Assembly (NCBI GenBank): GCA_032629725.1
Contig: JAFEVB010000021.1
Location: 554,359 to 618,358 of the forward strand
Reading direction: 5' to 3'
DNA from: Gremmenia infestans
Lineage: Eukaryota > Ascomycota > Leotiomycetes > Helotiales > Hamatocanthoscyphaceae
DNA: 64,000 bases
Positions 1-11,887 of the stretch are shown piece after piece (the first letter of the stretch is position 1; each line of letters begins with the position of its first letter). A model generated the notes under the pieces. The model was not told the origin of the DNA and searched no databases. It saw only the letters and a list, made by a program, of their open reading frames with translations. The translations under genes were made by a program, and so were the position numbers.

Positions 1-1130
1 TAGGTATTGGCGATATGACCACACATGATAGTTCTTACCATCCTGCTCGAACATCTGCGTCATAAAACCCCTCTCACTTTCCTCTAAAGACTTAATGGCT
101 TCCGGAGAGATGGTTGGGATTAGATGGTCGATGAGCAGTTGGCGGTGGTGCCAGATCTGGTAGTTCTTTTGATTTTCGAGCGCAACTTCATTTACCCATT
201 CTAGTTCTTCTATGAGTGATGATTGAAGGGAGAACAGCGTGGAGGCCCGGTACAGCCACACGGTGTAGTGGGCGGGGTTGAGAGAGATGATGTGTTCGGT
301 TAGGCGGAGGACACGGGGACTGTGTTCTTTTGCTGCTATTATTGCGCGGAGGTAACCCATTGCTGTAAATATCTGTTAGATAAAGAGGGCAGGAATTAGA
401 AAGAGAAGTATACCTTCGGCGTATTCATCCGTATATGCTATTTGAGCCAATGCTCCCTCCCCATCATCCTGCGGTATAGGCACCACATCATCCCACTCCG
501 GATTGCCTTCATAAAGCCCCATTCTCTTTCCCTGGAGTAACCCAATAAGTTTTCTTCTATTTTTCTCGTCCTCAACAGCTCCCTCAAAAGTCTCCCCTTC
601 CTGTATCTTTTCCCTCCGGTCTCTAAACCGCACACTCTCCCTCCGCAATTCCTGCAACTGCCGTTCCCTTTTTCTGTACTGCGCGTACTCCTCTACTTTG
701 TAGGTCCCCAGTTCCTGTCCTCTACTATCCTTCCCAAGGTTTCTAGGTTGTGATAGTGGGATAGGGATATTCTGCTTCTCGACCGCGGCCCAGAATTCCT
801 TCTGCTGCGGAGAAGGCCAGGATTTCCAGACGCCCGTCTCGAGGAAGCGAGAGTTTGCGTATGCAGATTTCTCAGTGGGTGTAAGGGATGATAGGCCCTT
901 GGTTTGTGCGAGCGTGAGAAAGGGCCGCGAAGACTGGTATAGATCTTGGTGGAGGGCGGAGATGGAGGGGTCTATTAGAGCTTTTGTCAACAAAGTTGCG
1001 GCTGCAGGTTTGCAAGAGAAACAAATTCAATGGGGAAGCTTTAGAGGCATAACTTGAGTAGCATACATTCTTTTGATGGCTCTGGAGCTCTAGGTTGAGC
1101 TTTTGGAGGTTTGGAGGCTTTTGGTGCCAT
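1..1130 (-). CDS. RAM2: Protein farnesyltransferase/geranylgeranyltransferase-I alpha subunit, partial (runs off left edge)
   Basis: This is the shared alpha subunit of protein farnesyltransferase and geranylgeranyltransferase I, which act in the cytosol on CaaX proteins. The proposed exons on the minus strand are 1130-1067, 1001-414 and 362 to beyond base 1. Introns 1066-1002 and 413-363 have GTATGC/CTGCAG and GTATAC/TTACAG ends and keep the frame. The last exon carries successive PPTA repeats with the family W-x-x-R cores (YTVWLYR, YQIWHHR, YHVWSYR), and the conserved entry segment PEWDDVVPIPQDD sits near residue 190. About 180 residues precede that segment, including a charged, coiled-coil-like stretch (residues about 125-180). 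Usual family members start near the PEWDDV segment, so either this is a fusion or extension, or translation starts at the internal ATG at 522-520. The C-terminal half lies outside the window. Family call is firm; the N-terminus is uncertain. Confidence 0.85.
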
Positions 1131-1413
1131 TGTTATGTCGAGGTGGGGGAATTCACATCATTCAGGAATGTCAGCCGCAGCCTCGCGTACCAAGAACAAT
1201 AGTAAGGGGCTTTCAAAGAACATTGTGCATGATAGTATGTTCATAATTACACTTCTTGCGTTGTTGTCTATTCTATGGCTTTTCTGTTTGAATTATTCAG
1301 CAATATTGCTGTGAATACATAGATAAGTCTTGCGTCTCTTATAAGCCCAATAGCTGAAACCTAATATCTGGTTACTCCCTTTTGTACAGCCTGCTCTTGC
1401 CAGCGTGATCTAT

Positions 1414-3097
1414 CTAATCTTCTACCCTCCAAAATTTCCATGCGTCTCGATGGCCCGTCTCACCACGCACCCCAACAAGTTCTTCGACGCCTTCGATACC
1501 ATCAGCATTCAGGAACTTCTCTTGGTCAATCTCCTCTCCTCCATCCTCATCCTCCATTCCATTTTTAAGCACAGCTGGCCAAAGAACCCCGACTCCGTCA
1601 CAGCCTAATGTCGTCTCGAACGTGCGATAATTTTCGTCGTCCAACGATTCTTCTAAGCGTTTCATCCTTTGAGGTGTAATATCTGGCTTAAGTAAAGTAA
1701 TTGCGCAGCCTCCTCCACCAGCACCAGTCAGTTTGGTCCAACCAATACCCTCGTGGTCAACCAACTCCCGTATCCGCTCTAATCGGGGATGTGATACTCC
1801 CAAAGCTACAAGAAGCCCATGATTGACCGTCATTAGACTCCCTACCTGTTCTAAGCTCGACAGCTCTTCGTTGTCAAAATCTTCGTGTCCAATCAATGCC
1901 GCAGCTCCTTCTGTGACCTTTCCTATCGCATGTAATATAGACTCAGTGATCTGAGGGTGCTTTTCTTTCAACGCTGCAACTTTTGCAACCTCAAATGCAG
2001 TAGATTTCGCCTGCTTGGTATCAACTAGTAGTAATGGTAGCTCGGGGAAATTCCAGAGGGGATCGACGCGGGGTGGCTTATTGTAATTCGATCGTTGGAA
2101 AACAACGGCCTTTCCTTGGGTCGCAACTGTATTATCCACCCCAGAAGGGTTACCGTGTATGCACATTTCTCCTACAAAAGCCCATTTGTTGATACGATCT
2201 ATCTGCAAGCGCCCTTCCTCGGCTGGTTGATCGGGGTGAGGTCCGGAAAGTGTGCGAATTTGCAACAAGAGGGCGGCCGAGAGACAGACAGATATGGAAG
2301 CACTGCTGCCCAAGCCCGCAGCAATTGGTATTGTCGATCGAAGAGTGTATAAACATCCGTTAAAGGATGGAGAACCAAGGGAAAGTAGTAAATACAAAAA
2401 GCAAGAAGCAGAGTTCTTGTGGACCTTTCGAATGTCATCTGCAACTCCCACCGAGACCGTTTCAAGATGCGGTTGCAGAGCTTCTACGAGATCTTTGTCG
2501 AGCTCGGTGACAAGGTCGTAATAATACTTCTTCTTGGAAGGATGTGAGAAGGTAGCCCACGGAAGGTCGTCTATATTCCAGGTATGCGAGAGATTGATAT
2601 CGGGAAATCGGAGGGATATTGTTCGTTTTGACTTGGAGAGTGCTGTGACGAGTAGATAGGAGCGAAGAGAAATTGCAGCAGCAATGGCAGGCTGTTTCCT
2701 AGTCAGCAAGCACGCGTTGATGCAAAGCCCGACGCACCTTTCCATGGACTACTGCATGCTCCCCGAAGACGATGACCTTGCCGGGAGCCGACACCATGAA
2801 AGACGGCATCATGGGGGACGATTGCTTCCTGTTCAAAGGCGATCTGGGACTCTTGAGACCATTGTTATGGATCTTGGTATTCTCCATGTCGTCGGCCAGC
2901 CCATTGATACGAACGCTGCTTCCATTTGAATGAGGCGGCATACCCGAGGAGGGCGAGTTCGGTGAGGTGTCAGACGGGGACGGGGTCTCGAAATGTAGGG
3001 AGGCTGTAGTTGTAGTTGTGGTACTCGAACTTGATCGCGAATGGTTCTTGGAGTTCTGCGACTTTGCGCCAATAGACCTTCGGGTCCGGCTGGTCAT
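1414..3097 (-). CDS. ERG12: Mevalonate kinase
   Basis: The enzyme phosphorylates mevalonate with ATP in the isoprenoid/ergosterol pathway. There are two exons, 3097-2738 and 2691-1414. The 46-base intron (GTGCGT...AACAG) interrupts the first GHMP-kinase motif exactly after VHGK, and removing it gives VHGKPAIAAA. The predicted protein has 545 residues. Visible motifs are the N-terminal SAPGKVIVFGEHAVVHGK, the ATP-binding PIAAGLGSSAS loop, and the C-terminal KLTGAGGGGCAITL motif. Yeast Erg12 is 443 residues; the excess is an N-terminal Ser/Thr/Pro-rich tail of roughly 100 residues before the kinase fold. The inner MMPSFMV methionines are an alternative start that would give a normal-length enzyme. 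The gene lies 283 bases upstream of RAM2 and in the same orientation. Confidence 0.95.
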
Positions 3098-6000
3098 TGC
3101 ACGGTGTTCATGCTATGTGTGGGTGAATGCGACAGCGACTGCAATTACAGTGAAGGACAATAAGATCTTTGTTTGTGTAGATACTGCACGTACCGAGTAG
3201 GTAGGGCGAGGCGATCACTGCAGGCCGTCGAGGGCTGCACCGGTGGACCGACTACTGGCTGGCTGGTGCACCACCTCGACCACCCACCCCCACCGTCACC
3301 TGGAGTTCCGGGGTTCTCTGGCCATCCTTTCCTAAACTAGTAAGCCTAAGTGAGCCTGAGCATGGCCGAGCAAGCCTATAAGAATTAACCCTTGCGTTAT
3401 CCCCTTTTCCAGAATACAGGGACAGGTACGAAGTGACTTCTTCTTCTCCGACTTACTCCATACTTCATCTGGGTACCTAAACATATAAAGTAGATGTAAT
3501 TACAATATCAACCGAAGATAAAGTCTTCTTAATTTTCCGATTAGCTATTTCACGTGGTTTTGCTATATAAGCTTCGGAATTTCGGAATCCGATGTCTAAG
3601 GTATTCATTCTGCATAGAGACCTGCGCTTTGCGATACCACCCACACCTGCGTCTTCACCTCCCGATTCGGCGCCTCTTTTACATCCAGGTGTTTGATCGG
3701 GACTGCTTGGTCTTTTTATAGGCAAAAAGGGAAATCAATATATATGCTGTTTCTAACTCTAATGCTCTTCTGGAACCTTGGTAATACGCACCTTTACATT
3801 CTGCTCTTATAAACCTTTGGGTGTGGATGAATTTCCCCACCTTGTCATAAACTCCACACCAAGTTCTTGGCCCCCAATGTATGTCTATCTAGAGTTCTAG
3901 ATCTTAAATGACCATCCTGTGCCGAAGTTCATTCCGCTACTTGTACCACACTTGTATCTCTCTCTATTCAGTATTCACTCGCATTAACGTCCGATTCGCA
4001 GAAAGCTACCTTACTATAAGAAGCTGCGGAGTTGCCCCCTTTTAAGCGACCCGGACATGGCTCCGTAACATATCACCTACTTTTATCACTTCAGACATTA
4101 GTATGTAGTTCGAGACTCATATTCAAACTTTACAGTAGCCGGTTCTCTATACTACACAGTCCTTTTATTGTGCTATGCGAGGCAAAGATAGTGTAATACA
4201 TTATGCGCTTCCTGCTCAAGCTAAGAGCACCTGACCTCAAACAGTATGCACTCTCTATCTACCATGTCTCTATCCCCGGATCAACAGCGCAGAACCCCAT
4301 AGATTTTCTATATACTACTACACTTGATATTATATTGCATTAGATCGAATGTCCGTCGAGTAAAGCTGTGGTGTCTGAACTCGTGGTGTGAAATGTGCAT
4401 TGTTGCACAAAAGTCATAACCCCCATAATAAAGCGCAAACTGAGGTACACTGGACCGGTGAACTTTTGTATTTTTCCCACACACTCCATATTTCAAAGAC
4501 CAATGAGTTTGGGTTTGCACTCTCATATTAATCCACACATGAGATCATCGAGGTCTCACTCTTCCTTGAAAGCGAACACTAAGGTATAGCTTGGTTGTCC
4601 TTCGCTTATAAGCTGGATATGTTAAGGAAAACTTCTTAAAGAAAAGTATGATGCGAAGCAAGGGTTCTCCGGGATACTCATGGGTCTACCTCATTGATTT
4701 CATAGAAATGATTCTCTGTTCTATTGGTTGTACTTAGGAGACCAGCAAGGACAGTGACAGTAAGTGAGACATCGGGGGCTATACAAATGTGAAAATCTAC
4801 AATTAAAAATAAGATAGGCCTCGCGCCGCCATCTTTAGAGGTCAGCTAAATCCAAGGAGCGTATGGAATATCTCCTGGAAGATGGGGTATGACTTTGTTA
4901 GAACGCATGCGAAATAATTTGAAAGGGATAAAGTGTTCGGCTAAGAGAGCTTGCTTGGATATTGCAAAGAGTTGTTTGATGGATATCTGGATTCAGACAG
5001 CCGCAGTATAGTAGGATATGATATTCTATTCCTTGAATACTGTACTGAGAGGTGTATAAAATCATGTAATCTTCTACCTTAGGTAAGGAACAGGGCTCAA
5101 TATCCGGTTATACACCCCACTCGTCTCTTTCCATCTTTGACCAACCATGTCCTCAGTATTCGCAAGTATTATCAAGCAGTCGGCAGATTGATTCCCGTAG
5201 TCTTATCCCTAGAGTCCGTAGACATCAATCAGCCTCCTCAAGCTCTTTGAACAGCGTAGAATATCTCCTTGAAACCCCCGCGCGTCTTTCAATAAACCAT
5301 AGAATTCATATCTACCATCTTCATACTCAACAGCCTCCGCTCAGAAGCTTGAAGGCGCCTATCTGTCCCTACCAACCACGGCGTTGGACTCCTGTCGTTC
5401 CATGCCGCCTTTCAATGCAATTCGGATACTTCACAACAACTTCAATCTGCAAAGGGAGATTGAGATTGTGCCTTTAAGGCTTCAAAATCGGAAAGGCTTT
5501 TGTCCGAAAACAGGTAGGTAGATCTTGCCGTTTGAATTGTCCATACATTCATCGTGCGAACGCTTAGTTTAATCTTGTGCCTTGCGTATAGGTAGCAAAT
5601 GAGATCCTATCTTGTAGAGATAGGGATCCGGATTTAATGCTCGAAAATTCGGCGAAGAGGAGTGAAAATGCTGTCGCCTAATTCGGGGGGCGGGGAGGAG
5701 TCGTTTTGAACATGTTCCAAAAACAGGTGATCCAGGTTTGGCGTGGTTTGGAGATGAAATCTCCTTGTAAGATGAATGATGGATCATAGACGGAAAATCG
5801 AAACTTTCGGTCCGAAAGCTAAAAAGCTCAAACATGAGGAGATTGCACAGAGCCTCCTAGACCTGTGCATTTAATTACCAGTATATGATTCGGATCTTCT
5901 GTAAGAGATTGAGCGTTAAATCATGCAACGCGGGTACGTAGTCCGAAGTAAGTAGCCTGTACGCTCGATGGAAGAAAGATATTCGTCTCATGGTGAATCC

Positions 6001-8455
6001 TTAATTTGTTATTGTGGTTCTCTAATCTTCCAACTCGGCACTACCGAGAACCAGGGCAGATTTCGCCATTCTCTCCTGTCCATGTGTACAGTGCGTACAT
6101 TTTGACAAGGACTGTGGGTTTGCAAGCTGTAGAGAAATCAAAGAACTCATATAAACGAGTATATTAGGAACGAGGCTCGGACGTTTTACCCGCAATACTA
6201 CAAGCAGATATCCATGCACCGGCTACCACATTGGCGAAGGAGCCGTTAAAGATCAACCGCAGCGAGCTCAGCTATCCCGAGCCTTTGTCCTCACTAGATC
6301 CAAAAACAGTGGGCGCGCATTGAATGATTTGGAAATTGAAGGGAGGTTACAAAAGTTCAAAGCATAGACAGAGAAGGATGATAATTTGAATGCTCATGCG
6401 ACTTCTCCCGGCAGAACTAATAAGCTAGAAGTATTTGAGATGGCGACGACGCCACGCAATAATAAGAGAGGATGTAAATAAATAGTTCTACATACGTAAA
6501 TCCCAAGTAGGGGAATAAAATGAAACACGAAGGATTCAGCAAAGCCAAAATGCACATTCTCGGCGACGATACTCATCTCTTCACCACAATAGTAAAGGAG
6601 ATGCGTAAATTATCTACCCAGGTACTCCTTCCTAAGATCTAGGAAGGAACTCCCTAGGAAGTAGGCTCATCGGAAATAGAAATCATCTACGTGAAGAAGA
6701 ATAGTTAGCTATGGTTCTACGGAGTAAAGACCCGCTGCCACTTCCTTGGTTCTTTATATTATCCAAATTACCTACTTAGGCATAAGTACATAGGTATATT
6801 AAACACGCCGTTGAAAAGAAAGAACCCCGCAAGCTATCTATCCCCAACAAAATCTCCGTACCAGGCAGCCGCACCAACGCCACACAGTATAGCAGCGTCC
6901 AGATATCCCTGGGCCTTCTGGGGCTGGGGCGCTGAAACCAGTCCAGTGGACCCAGAAAGAAACCTTGCGAATCCCGACATCTAGGAACTTGGGAAGAATA
7001 CCTAGTAATAACGTTCATGGGTTTCCCTTGAAGCAGCGAGACGAGGCCGCGAGAGTAGGTATGTTGAGTTGGTTTCTGAAAAGACATTGAGTGCACTATA
7101 GTAGCTAAGGTACCTAGTATAACTAGTGGACAGTCCAGCCCAGCCCTACGTACAAATGAACAAATGCACTACTGAACTATAAATTTAAATAAAGTGTAAT
7201 TTAATTTAACATAGTAAAAGTTAATCATTGACCTGAAGATGCCGGACGCCGGGGCCGGGGCCGGGACATACAGTAGCTCGCACGCGTATAATTACCATGC
7301 ACGTATGATCAAAAGGCTTGCTTGGCATTGCCAATTCTTACTTGAAAATCTTACTGTGCCGAGCGGATTATGACGATTGGATTAGAGCGGAACGGTTCGT
7401 AAAGAAGGCTGAAGAGGCTGAGGAGGCTAATTTCTTATCAAATTTGGGTATGGATACAATAGTACATGCTTTTGCAGATAGGTTAGCTCGTTAGGTTAGA
7501 TGCGTTCGGGGCTGATAATAGGGGGGAGCTGATTGGTTGGTGATACGAATTTTCTGCCCAGGTACTTGTACTCATTAGGTGATTTGCCCCTTTTAGGGGG
7601 TCAACGTCGATAGCGATACGAACGTTTAGGATCGGTATAGTATCAAAAAGGCAATAGAGCCATTAAGGTTGGGAGAACTGTATTTGATTGTCATTGCATT
7701 TATCTGTCACCAAGTGCGGTCCACAAGATCCATGCAACAGTTTCCCTTTCCCATCATCTGTTCATCTCCTATGCTAAAAGCAAAAAAATCATCGATCAAG
7801 CTTTCGCGATCGTTCGTTGTTTCTGTACAAATGTGCCACGCCGTGCATGCAAGTAATCGCCGCCTGGAAATTCCCAACCAAAATGCATCTGAGGTGGTGC
7901 ATGGATGCAGCCCGAAATCCACCACTCTCATTAATAAATCCCTTCTGCAAAACGCGAGAACTCCATCACCAAGCCCGGTGGTATCCATTCGTAGATCTCG
8001 AAAAGAGGTGCGAAAAGGCAAGAAACCAGTCCAGCGTTCATCACGACCCCGTCGACAATAGCAGCGCAGCTGTAGAAGCAAAGATAAACTCCTTAATTGA
8101 AGATTGCGGAGGAGACCAGTCCACCGAAAATTTAACAAGGCAAATCCAGAGACAAAGGAAATCTCAGCGAGTGGATGAAGCAGCAAGCGCCGTTGATGAA
8201 TGCTTATGATGCCGTGAAAATGCAAAGCGCAGCGCGAGCCACTTTTGTTCCCTTCCTTTATATGATGTATAATGATCCCAATTTCCCTTCTGTTTGTAAC
8301 GCCTGAAAATTTTGCAAAAACTGTGGAAAGCCCCAACGCTTGGACGGATCATAAAAGAAAATTGTAGGTACAGGTACATTAATAAACTTTTTGTACAGTG
8401 AATGGAATGTGCACTCGAAGTAGAAGAATATGATGAGTGTCGTGAGGTAGGTCAC
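3098..8455. other. Intergenic region without a recognisable gene
   Basis: About 5.3 kb separates ERG12 from phospholipase C. Reading frames here are short, lack family motifs and mostly lie in stop-rich sequence. The right end (about 7,700-8,450) contains overlapping ORFs on both strands, which I read as the 3' untranslated side of the phospholipase C gene and not as a separate protein. The base composition is moderate and unlike the AT-rich block at the right end of the window. A GC-rich patch near 7,240-7,266 repeats GGGGCC. I see no RNA gene. Confidence 0.6.
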
Positions 8456-11400
8456 TTAGTGATGACCAGTATCAAGTAAGGGTTTGGGTGACATTGGAGT
8501 TCGGTTGAAGACGGTTTGACGAATGGTTTTGAAGACCCCTTCTCTTTCGGGAGCTTCTGGTCCATTGACGTATATACTGGTAGCTGGGTCGATCTTGATG
8601 CGGCAGAACAGTGTGGAGAACAAGAATTGGTCACCGTTACCATCGTAGAGAGGAAGCGTGCGATAGCCTTGTTTGAGACTGCTGAGTTTAGCAGTGTACG
8701 TTGCGAGTGGAAGGCCTTTGTCGCTGAAGCTGTGACCGTCCGGTGAGCAGCGTACTGTCCAACGGACAAAAACCAATTCTGGAAACTTGGTCGTAAGATC
8801 AAAGGTGAACTTGTTGTTGAAGATAGGGTTGAAGCCATTCTCTTGGAGGATACCAGTGCGACGCTTGTGTGGGGTACCAAGTCCAGATGAGCCATCTTTG
8901 GAAGGTGCTTCGGAGCCACCTTCACCAACAACGCCCTTGTTATCTTTGTCCTTGTCGTCGGCATGAAAAACTTCGACTTCGACATAAGGGTCAACGCTGC
9001 GTGTTTGGGCGAGTCCCTTCGGTCTCATAAGCTGCTGTGCTGAAATGACATCGATAGAGAAGTTGACATTCTTGCGTTCCCGCTTGATGTAACCAGCACC
9101 TGCTTCGTTGAGTACACTGGGGATCATCTTGATCTCTCGCAGTTCCCTCGGCTTAAGGATGTATCCGGATTGATCGGTACCGCCTGCAAACATTGCGTCG
9201 TTCATTTGCATTCCTAAATCATATGTCTGCCAGTTGAGAGCAACCATCTGAACTCCACGTCGCCAATATTTAAGAGGATCGAAGTTTGTCGATGCGACTC
9301 GCCATCCGTTCGGGTAAACTCTCATCATGTATCGCATGTTATGTCTTGTGATGGCCCGTCTGTCTTCAGGCGTCCTGCTGTTCTTATCGAAGGTACTTTC
9401 CATGAAAGAAAAAATGTGATTGCAAGCCTTACTCTCTGCAGTATCGAAGCCGTGAAACTTGAGGCCAGCGCTATAGACACCCAGTTCGCCAAGAACTTTG
9501 ATGATGTTACTGGTCTTATTCCGCCGATTGCTCTCTTTCGCTTTAGCCATGTCTTCTGTAAAACTCTCGCTGTCACTGGTGCTGCTGCTCAAGCTATCTG
9601 GGCCCTCGCTCCCCGAGTTCTTGAATTGGGCACGAACTAGTCTCGGTGCTCTTTGATATGGACTCGGGGGCAGGAGACCGGCCGAGATAGTCGAGTTGTC
9701 AAGCTGTGCTGGCCGAATGTATGGGGAATTCACGCTACTGCCCCGACTTCGTCCTGTCGGTAGCTCCGGCAGATTAGAATCTTGAAACAGTCGAGGCTTC
9801 TTGACTTTGATGAGAATTCGATTGAGTAATTGCGACGGAGAAGGAAGCTGCTCGTATGATGCATCTAGCGGCTCTGTGACAAGTTTTGGACCACAAGTGG
9901 TTCTGATGATTTCGGCCATCAATGCTTGTTGCGCTGGGTTGCAATGGACCTCGAGCGAAATCCACAAGGGGTAGGGTGATTTGACAAAGGCATATTTACT
10001 AATTGTGGACATGACATCGTGGAAAGAAACTTGACTCGTGAGTGTTCGGCCATGCATGACAACAGGCTGTCCGTCATTGCCATTCCAGCAATCCACCTCG
10101 ACACATCTACAGCCACGGTTTAAGGCTGAGATATACGCTTCGACACTCGACTGCCCAGCCACCTGGCGACCTAACAGGTAAGTGTTGTGGGAGCTGGAAA
10201 TGTAATACTCGTTCAAAGGGCGGTTCAGAGTTGGGGTAAATTGTGTCGGAAAGGCTTCTAGGGGCACATTGAAGGTTGAGATCAGGAAGCTAGTAAGGGC
10301 GGCTTCGTTCATTCGAGGTGTCCCTTCAATTGTATCTTGCAATGCCTGCTCCTTTGACTTCGAACGACGAGCAAATCTTGCAAAAGTACCTTCCCAGTAA
10401 ACTCGGTCGGCATCGATGTCTTCGCGTTGAACGGTTCTAAGGAAGTCCAAGAATTCCTGGGCCGTGATGCCCTTCTCATAATCAGATGCCAACTCTCGGT
10501 AGATTGCTCCGACATCGTCCCGCCTCTTCATCAATTTGACGAAACCCTGAAACTCCGCAAAGTTCAATCGTCCAGTTCGTGACACGTCTGCCAGGTCAAA
10601 TTTCGAACGAATGTAATTGGAAGAGCCGTGAATATGAAGGGAACGGCAAAGCCGTTCTACTCCAACAATATCAATTTCTTCTTCATCATCAGAGTGCGGC
10701 TTGTCATGATATTGCTTGCTCATTTCAGTTCGCCAACACGCCCGGACAGCCTTGTCATGGAACGATGATAGCGAAGCCATAAGATCTTGACGGTGTTTGG
10801 ATATCGCATCAAGTGTCGTTGTCCAGAGGTAGAAAGTCTGTTCGTCCGTGGCAATCAAATGCATCACTTTCTGTGCACGGCCTTTTGATTTGTCTGGTAC
10901 AGCGTAAACAATGGAGAAAAACCTTGGCTCGTCTGCTGCTGAGACCCCAAACTCTTGACGGTAATTTCGAGCATCTGCTCCTGCCCTTATATCCTTGATA
11001 TCGTCGATATAGAAAGACTTTGAGGGTCGATCCCTGCCCCAGGATACCTTTGCAGACTCGCTGTCCAGAACGAAAACCATGGTCTTAATTTTCTTCTTTG
11101 TCACTTTCTGCATGATCGTTCCTTGGGTCAGTATAGCTGGTATGACAGGGCCAGGCGAAGAACTCAAGGTAGGAACTGTCGATGAGCCTATAGAAGCAGT
11201 AGTACTCGGGAAATCGCGAGGTCCATCTATGCCCAAGGGCGTGTAATGAAGCTCTTCACGATAGTCCCCAACGAATTCTGGTTCAGAATCAGATATAAGA
11301 GCCCCGCGGCCGCCCTCGGGCGCTGTATTTGTACTATCACTTCTCCGTCGAACAATGACGGGCCCAGTGCTGTGATCACGACTCATCGCTGTGGTTGAAG

Positions 11401-11887
11401 ATTGGCGCCGGCGACCGGCAAACTGAGTGGCTCGATTGGATATCCTTCGTATTAACCCAGGAGACTTGCTCATAGTCATAGCCTCACTCATTGCACTATG
11501 GCTCGATTTGCGCGACACAATGGACTCGGGAAGCTCGAAGGGGGGCGGAGGGAAGTCAGAGTCGCGGCCACGGAGAACATCTGGAGAGCCCTGAATCGAA
11601 GAGTTGTTCGTAGCAATTTGGGCGGTCTCGGGCGACATGATTGGAGAGGCTTGGGGAGAACTTGAGGTGGTGACCGACGAGGCGCTGATCGCAGACGCAG
11701 GCACGGATGGTGTAGACGTAGAGATGGAGGGTATGAAGCTGGTCTGGACATGGTTGGGTTTTGCGCGCCGTGTCAATGAATATTGGGAAGATTGGGAAGA
11801 TTGAGGAGTCATAGTCGTAGAGGTTGGTATATCCATCGTAGTAGACGCTGCCCGCAAGGACGGACTTGGAGAAGGGGAAGAGGACAT
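8456..11887 (-). CDS. PLC1: Phosphoinositide-specific phospholipase C
   Basis: The enzyme cleaves phosphatidylinositol 4,5-bisphosphate into diacylglycerol and inositol trisphosphate at the plasma membrane, under calcium control. It is one uninterrupted 1,143-residue frame. Domain order is complete: a Ser/Pro-rich, probably disordered N-terminus (1-250), a PH-like domain (about 260-375), an EF-hand region (about 395-490, with loop DLADVSRTGRLNF), catalytic box X (about 545-690), a spacer with an acidic Ser-rich stretch, catalytic box Y (about 805-920) and a C2 domain (about 945-1,110). Both catalytic histidines are present, in SSSHNTY and VMHGRTL, and the metal-ligand region EVDCWNG is intact. 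It is longer than yeast Plc1 (869 residues) because of the N-terminal tail. The start ATG at 11887-11885 is the first in the open frame. Confidence 0.96.
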   Translation of the reverse strand: MSSSPSPSPSLRAASTTMDIPTSTTMTPQSSQSSQYSLTRRAKPNHVQTSFIPSISTSTPSVPASAISASSVTTSSSPQASPIMSPETAQIATNNSSIQGSPDVLRGRDSDFPPPPFELPESIVSRKSSHSAMSEAMTMSKSPGLIRRISNRATQFAGRRRQSSTTAMSRDHSTGPVIVRRRSDSTNTAPEGGRGALISDSEPEFVGDYREELHYTPLGIDGPRDFPSTTASIGSSTVPTLSSSPGPVIPAILTQGTIMQKVTKKKIKTMVFVLDSESAKVSWGRDRPSKSFYIDDIKDIRAGADARNYRQEFGVSAADEPRFFSIVYAVPDKSKGRAQKVMHLIATDEQTFYLWTTTLDAISKHRQDLMASLSSFHDKAVRACWRTEMSKQYHDKPHSDDEEEIDIVGVERLCRSLHIHGSSNYIRSKFDLADVSRTGRLNFAEFQGFVKLMKRRDDVGAIYRELASDYEKGITAQEFLDFLRTVQREDIDADRVYWEGTFARFARRSKSKEQALQDTIEGTPRMNEAALTSFLISTFNVPLEAFPTQFTPTLNRPLNEYYISSSHNTYLLGRQVAGQSSVEAYISALNRGCRCVEVDCWNGNDGQPVVMHGRTLTSQVSFHDVMSTISKYAFVKSPYPLWISLEVHCNPAQQALMAEIIRTTCGPKLVTEPLDASYEQLPSPSQLLNRILIKVKKPRLFQDSNLPELPTGRSRGSSVNSPYIRPAQLDNSTISAGLLPPSPYQRAPRLVRAQFKNSGSEGPDSLSSSTSDSESFTEDMAKAKESNRRNKTSNIIKVLGELGVYSAGLKFHGFDTAESKACNHIFSFMESTFDKNSRTPEDRRAITRHNMRYMMRVYPNGWRVASTNFDPLKYWRRGVQMVALNWQTYDLGMQMNDAMFAGGTDQSGYILKPRELREIKMIPSVLNEAGAGYIKRERKNVNFSIDVISAQQLMRPKGLAQTRSVDPYVEVEVFHADDKDKDNKGVVGEGGSEAPSKDGSSGLGTPHKRRTGILQENGFNPIFNNKFTFDLTTKFPELVFVRWTVRCSPDGHSFSDKGLPLATYTAKLSSLKQGYRTLPLYDGNGDQFLFSTLFCRIKIDPATSIYVNGPEAPEREGVFKTIRQTVFNRTPMSPKPLLDTGHH

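Noticed and set aside
3477..7096. Several frames of 60-106 codons
   Set aside because: Short, isolated and without motifs or convincing splice partners.
7669..8336. Overlapping frames of 130-209 codons on both strands
   Set aside because: They overlap one another in several frames, lack motifs and lie where the phospholipase C 3' untranslated region should be.
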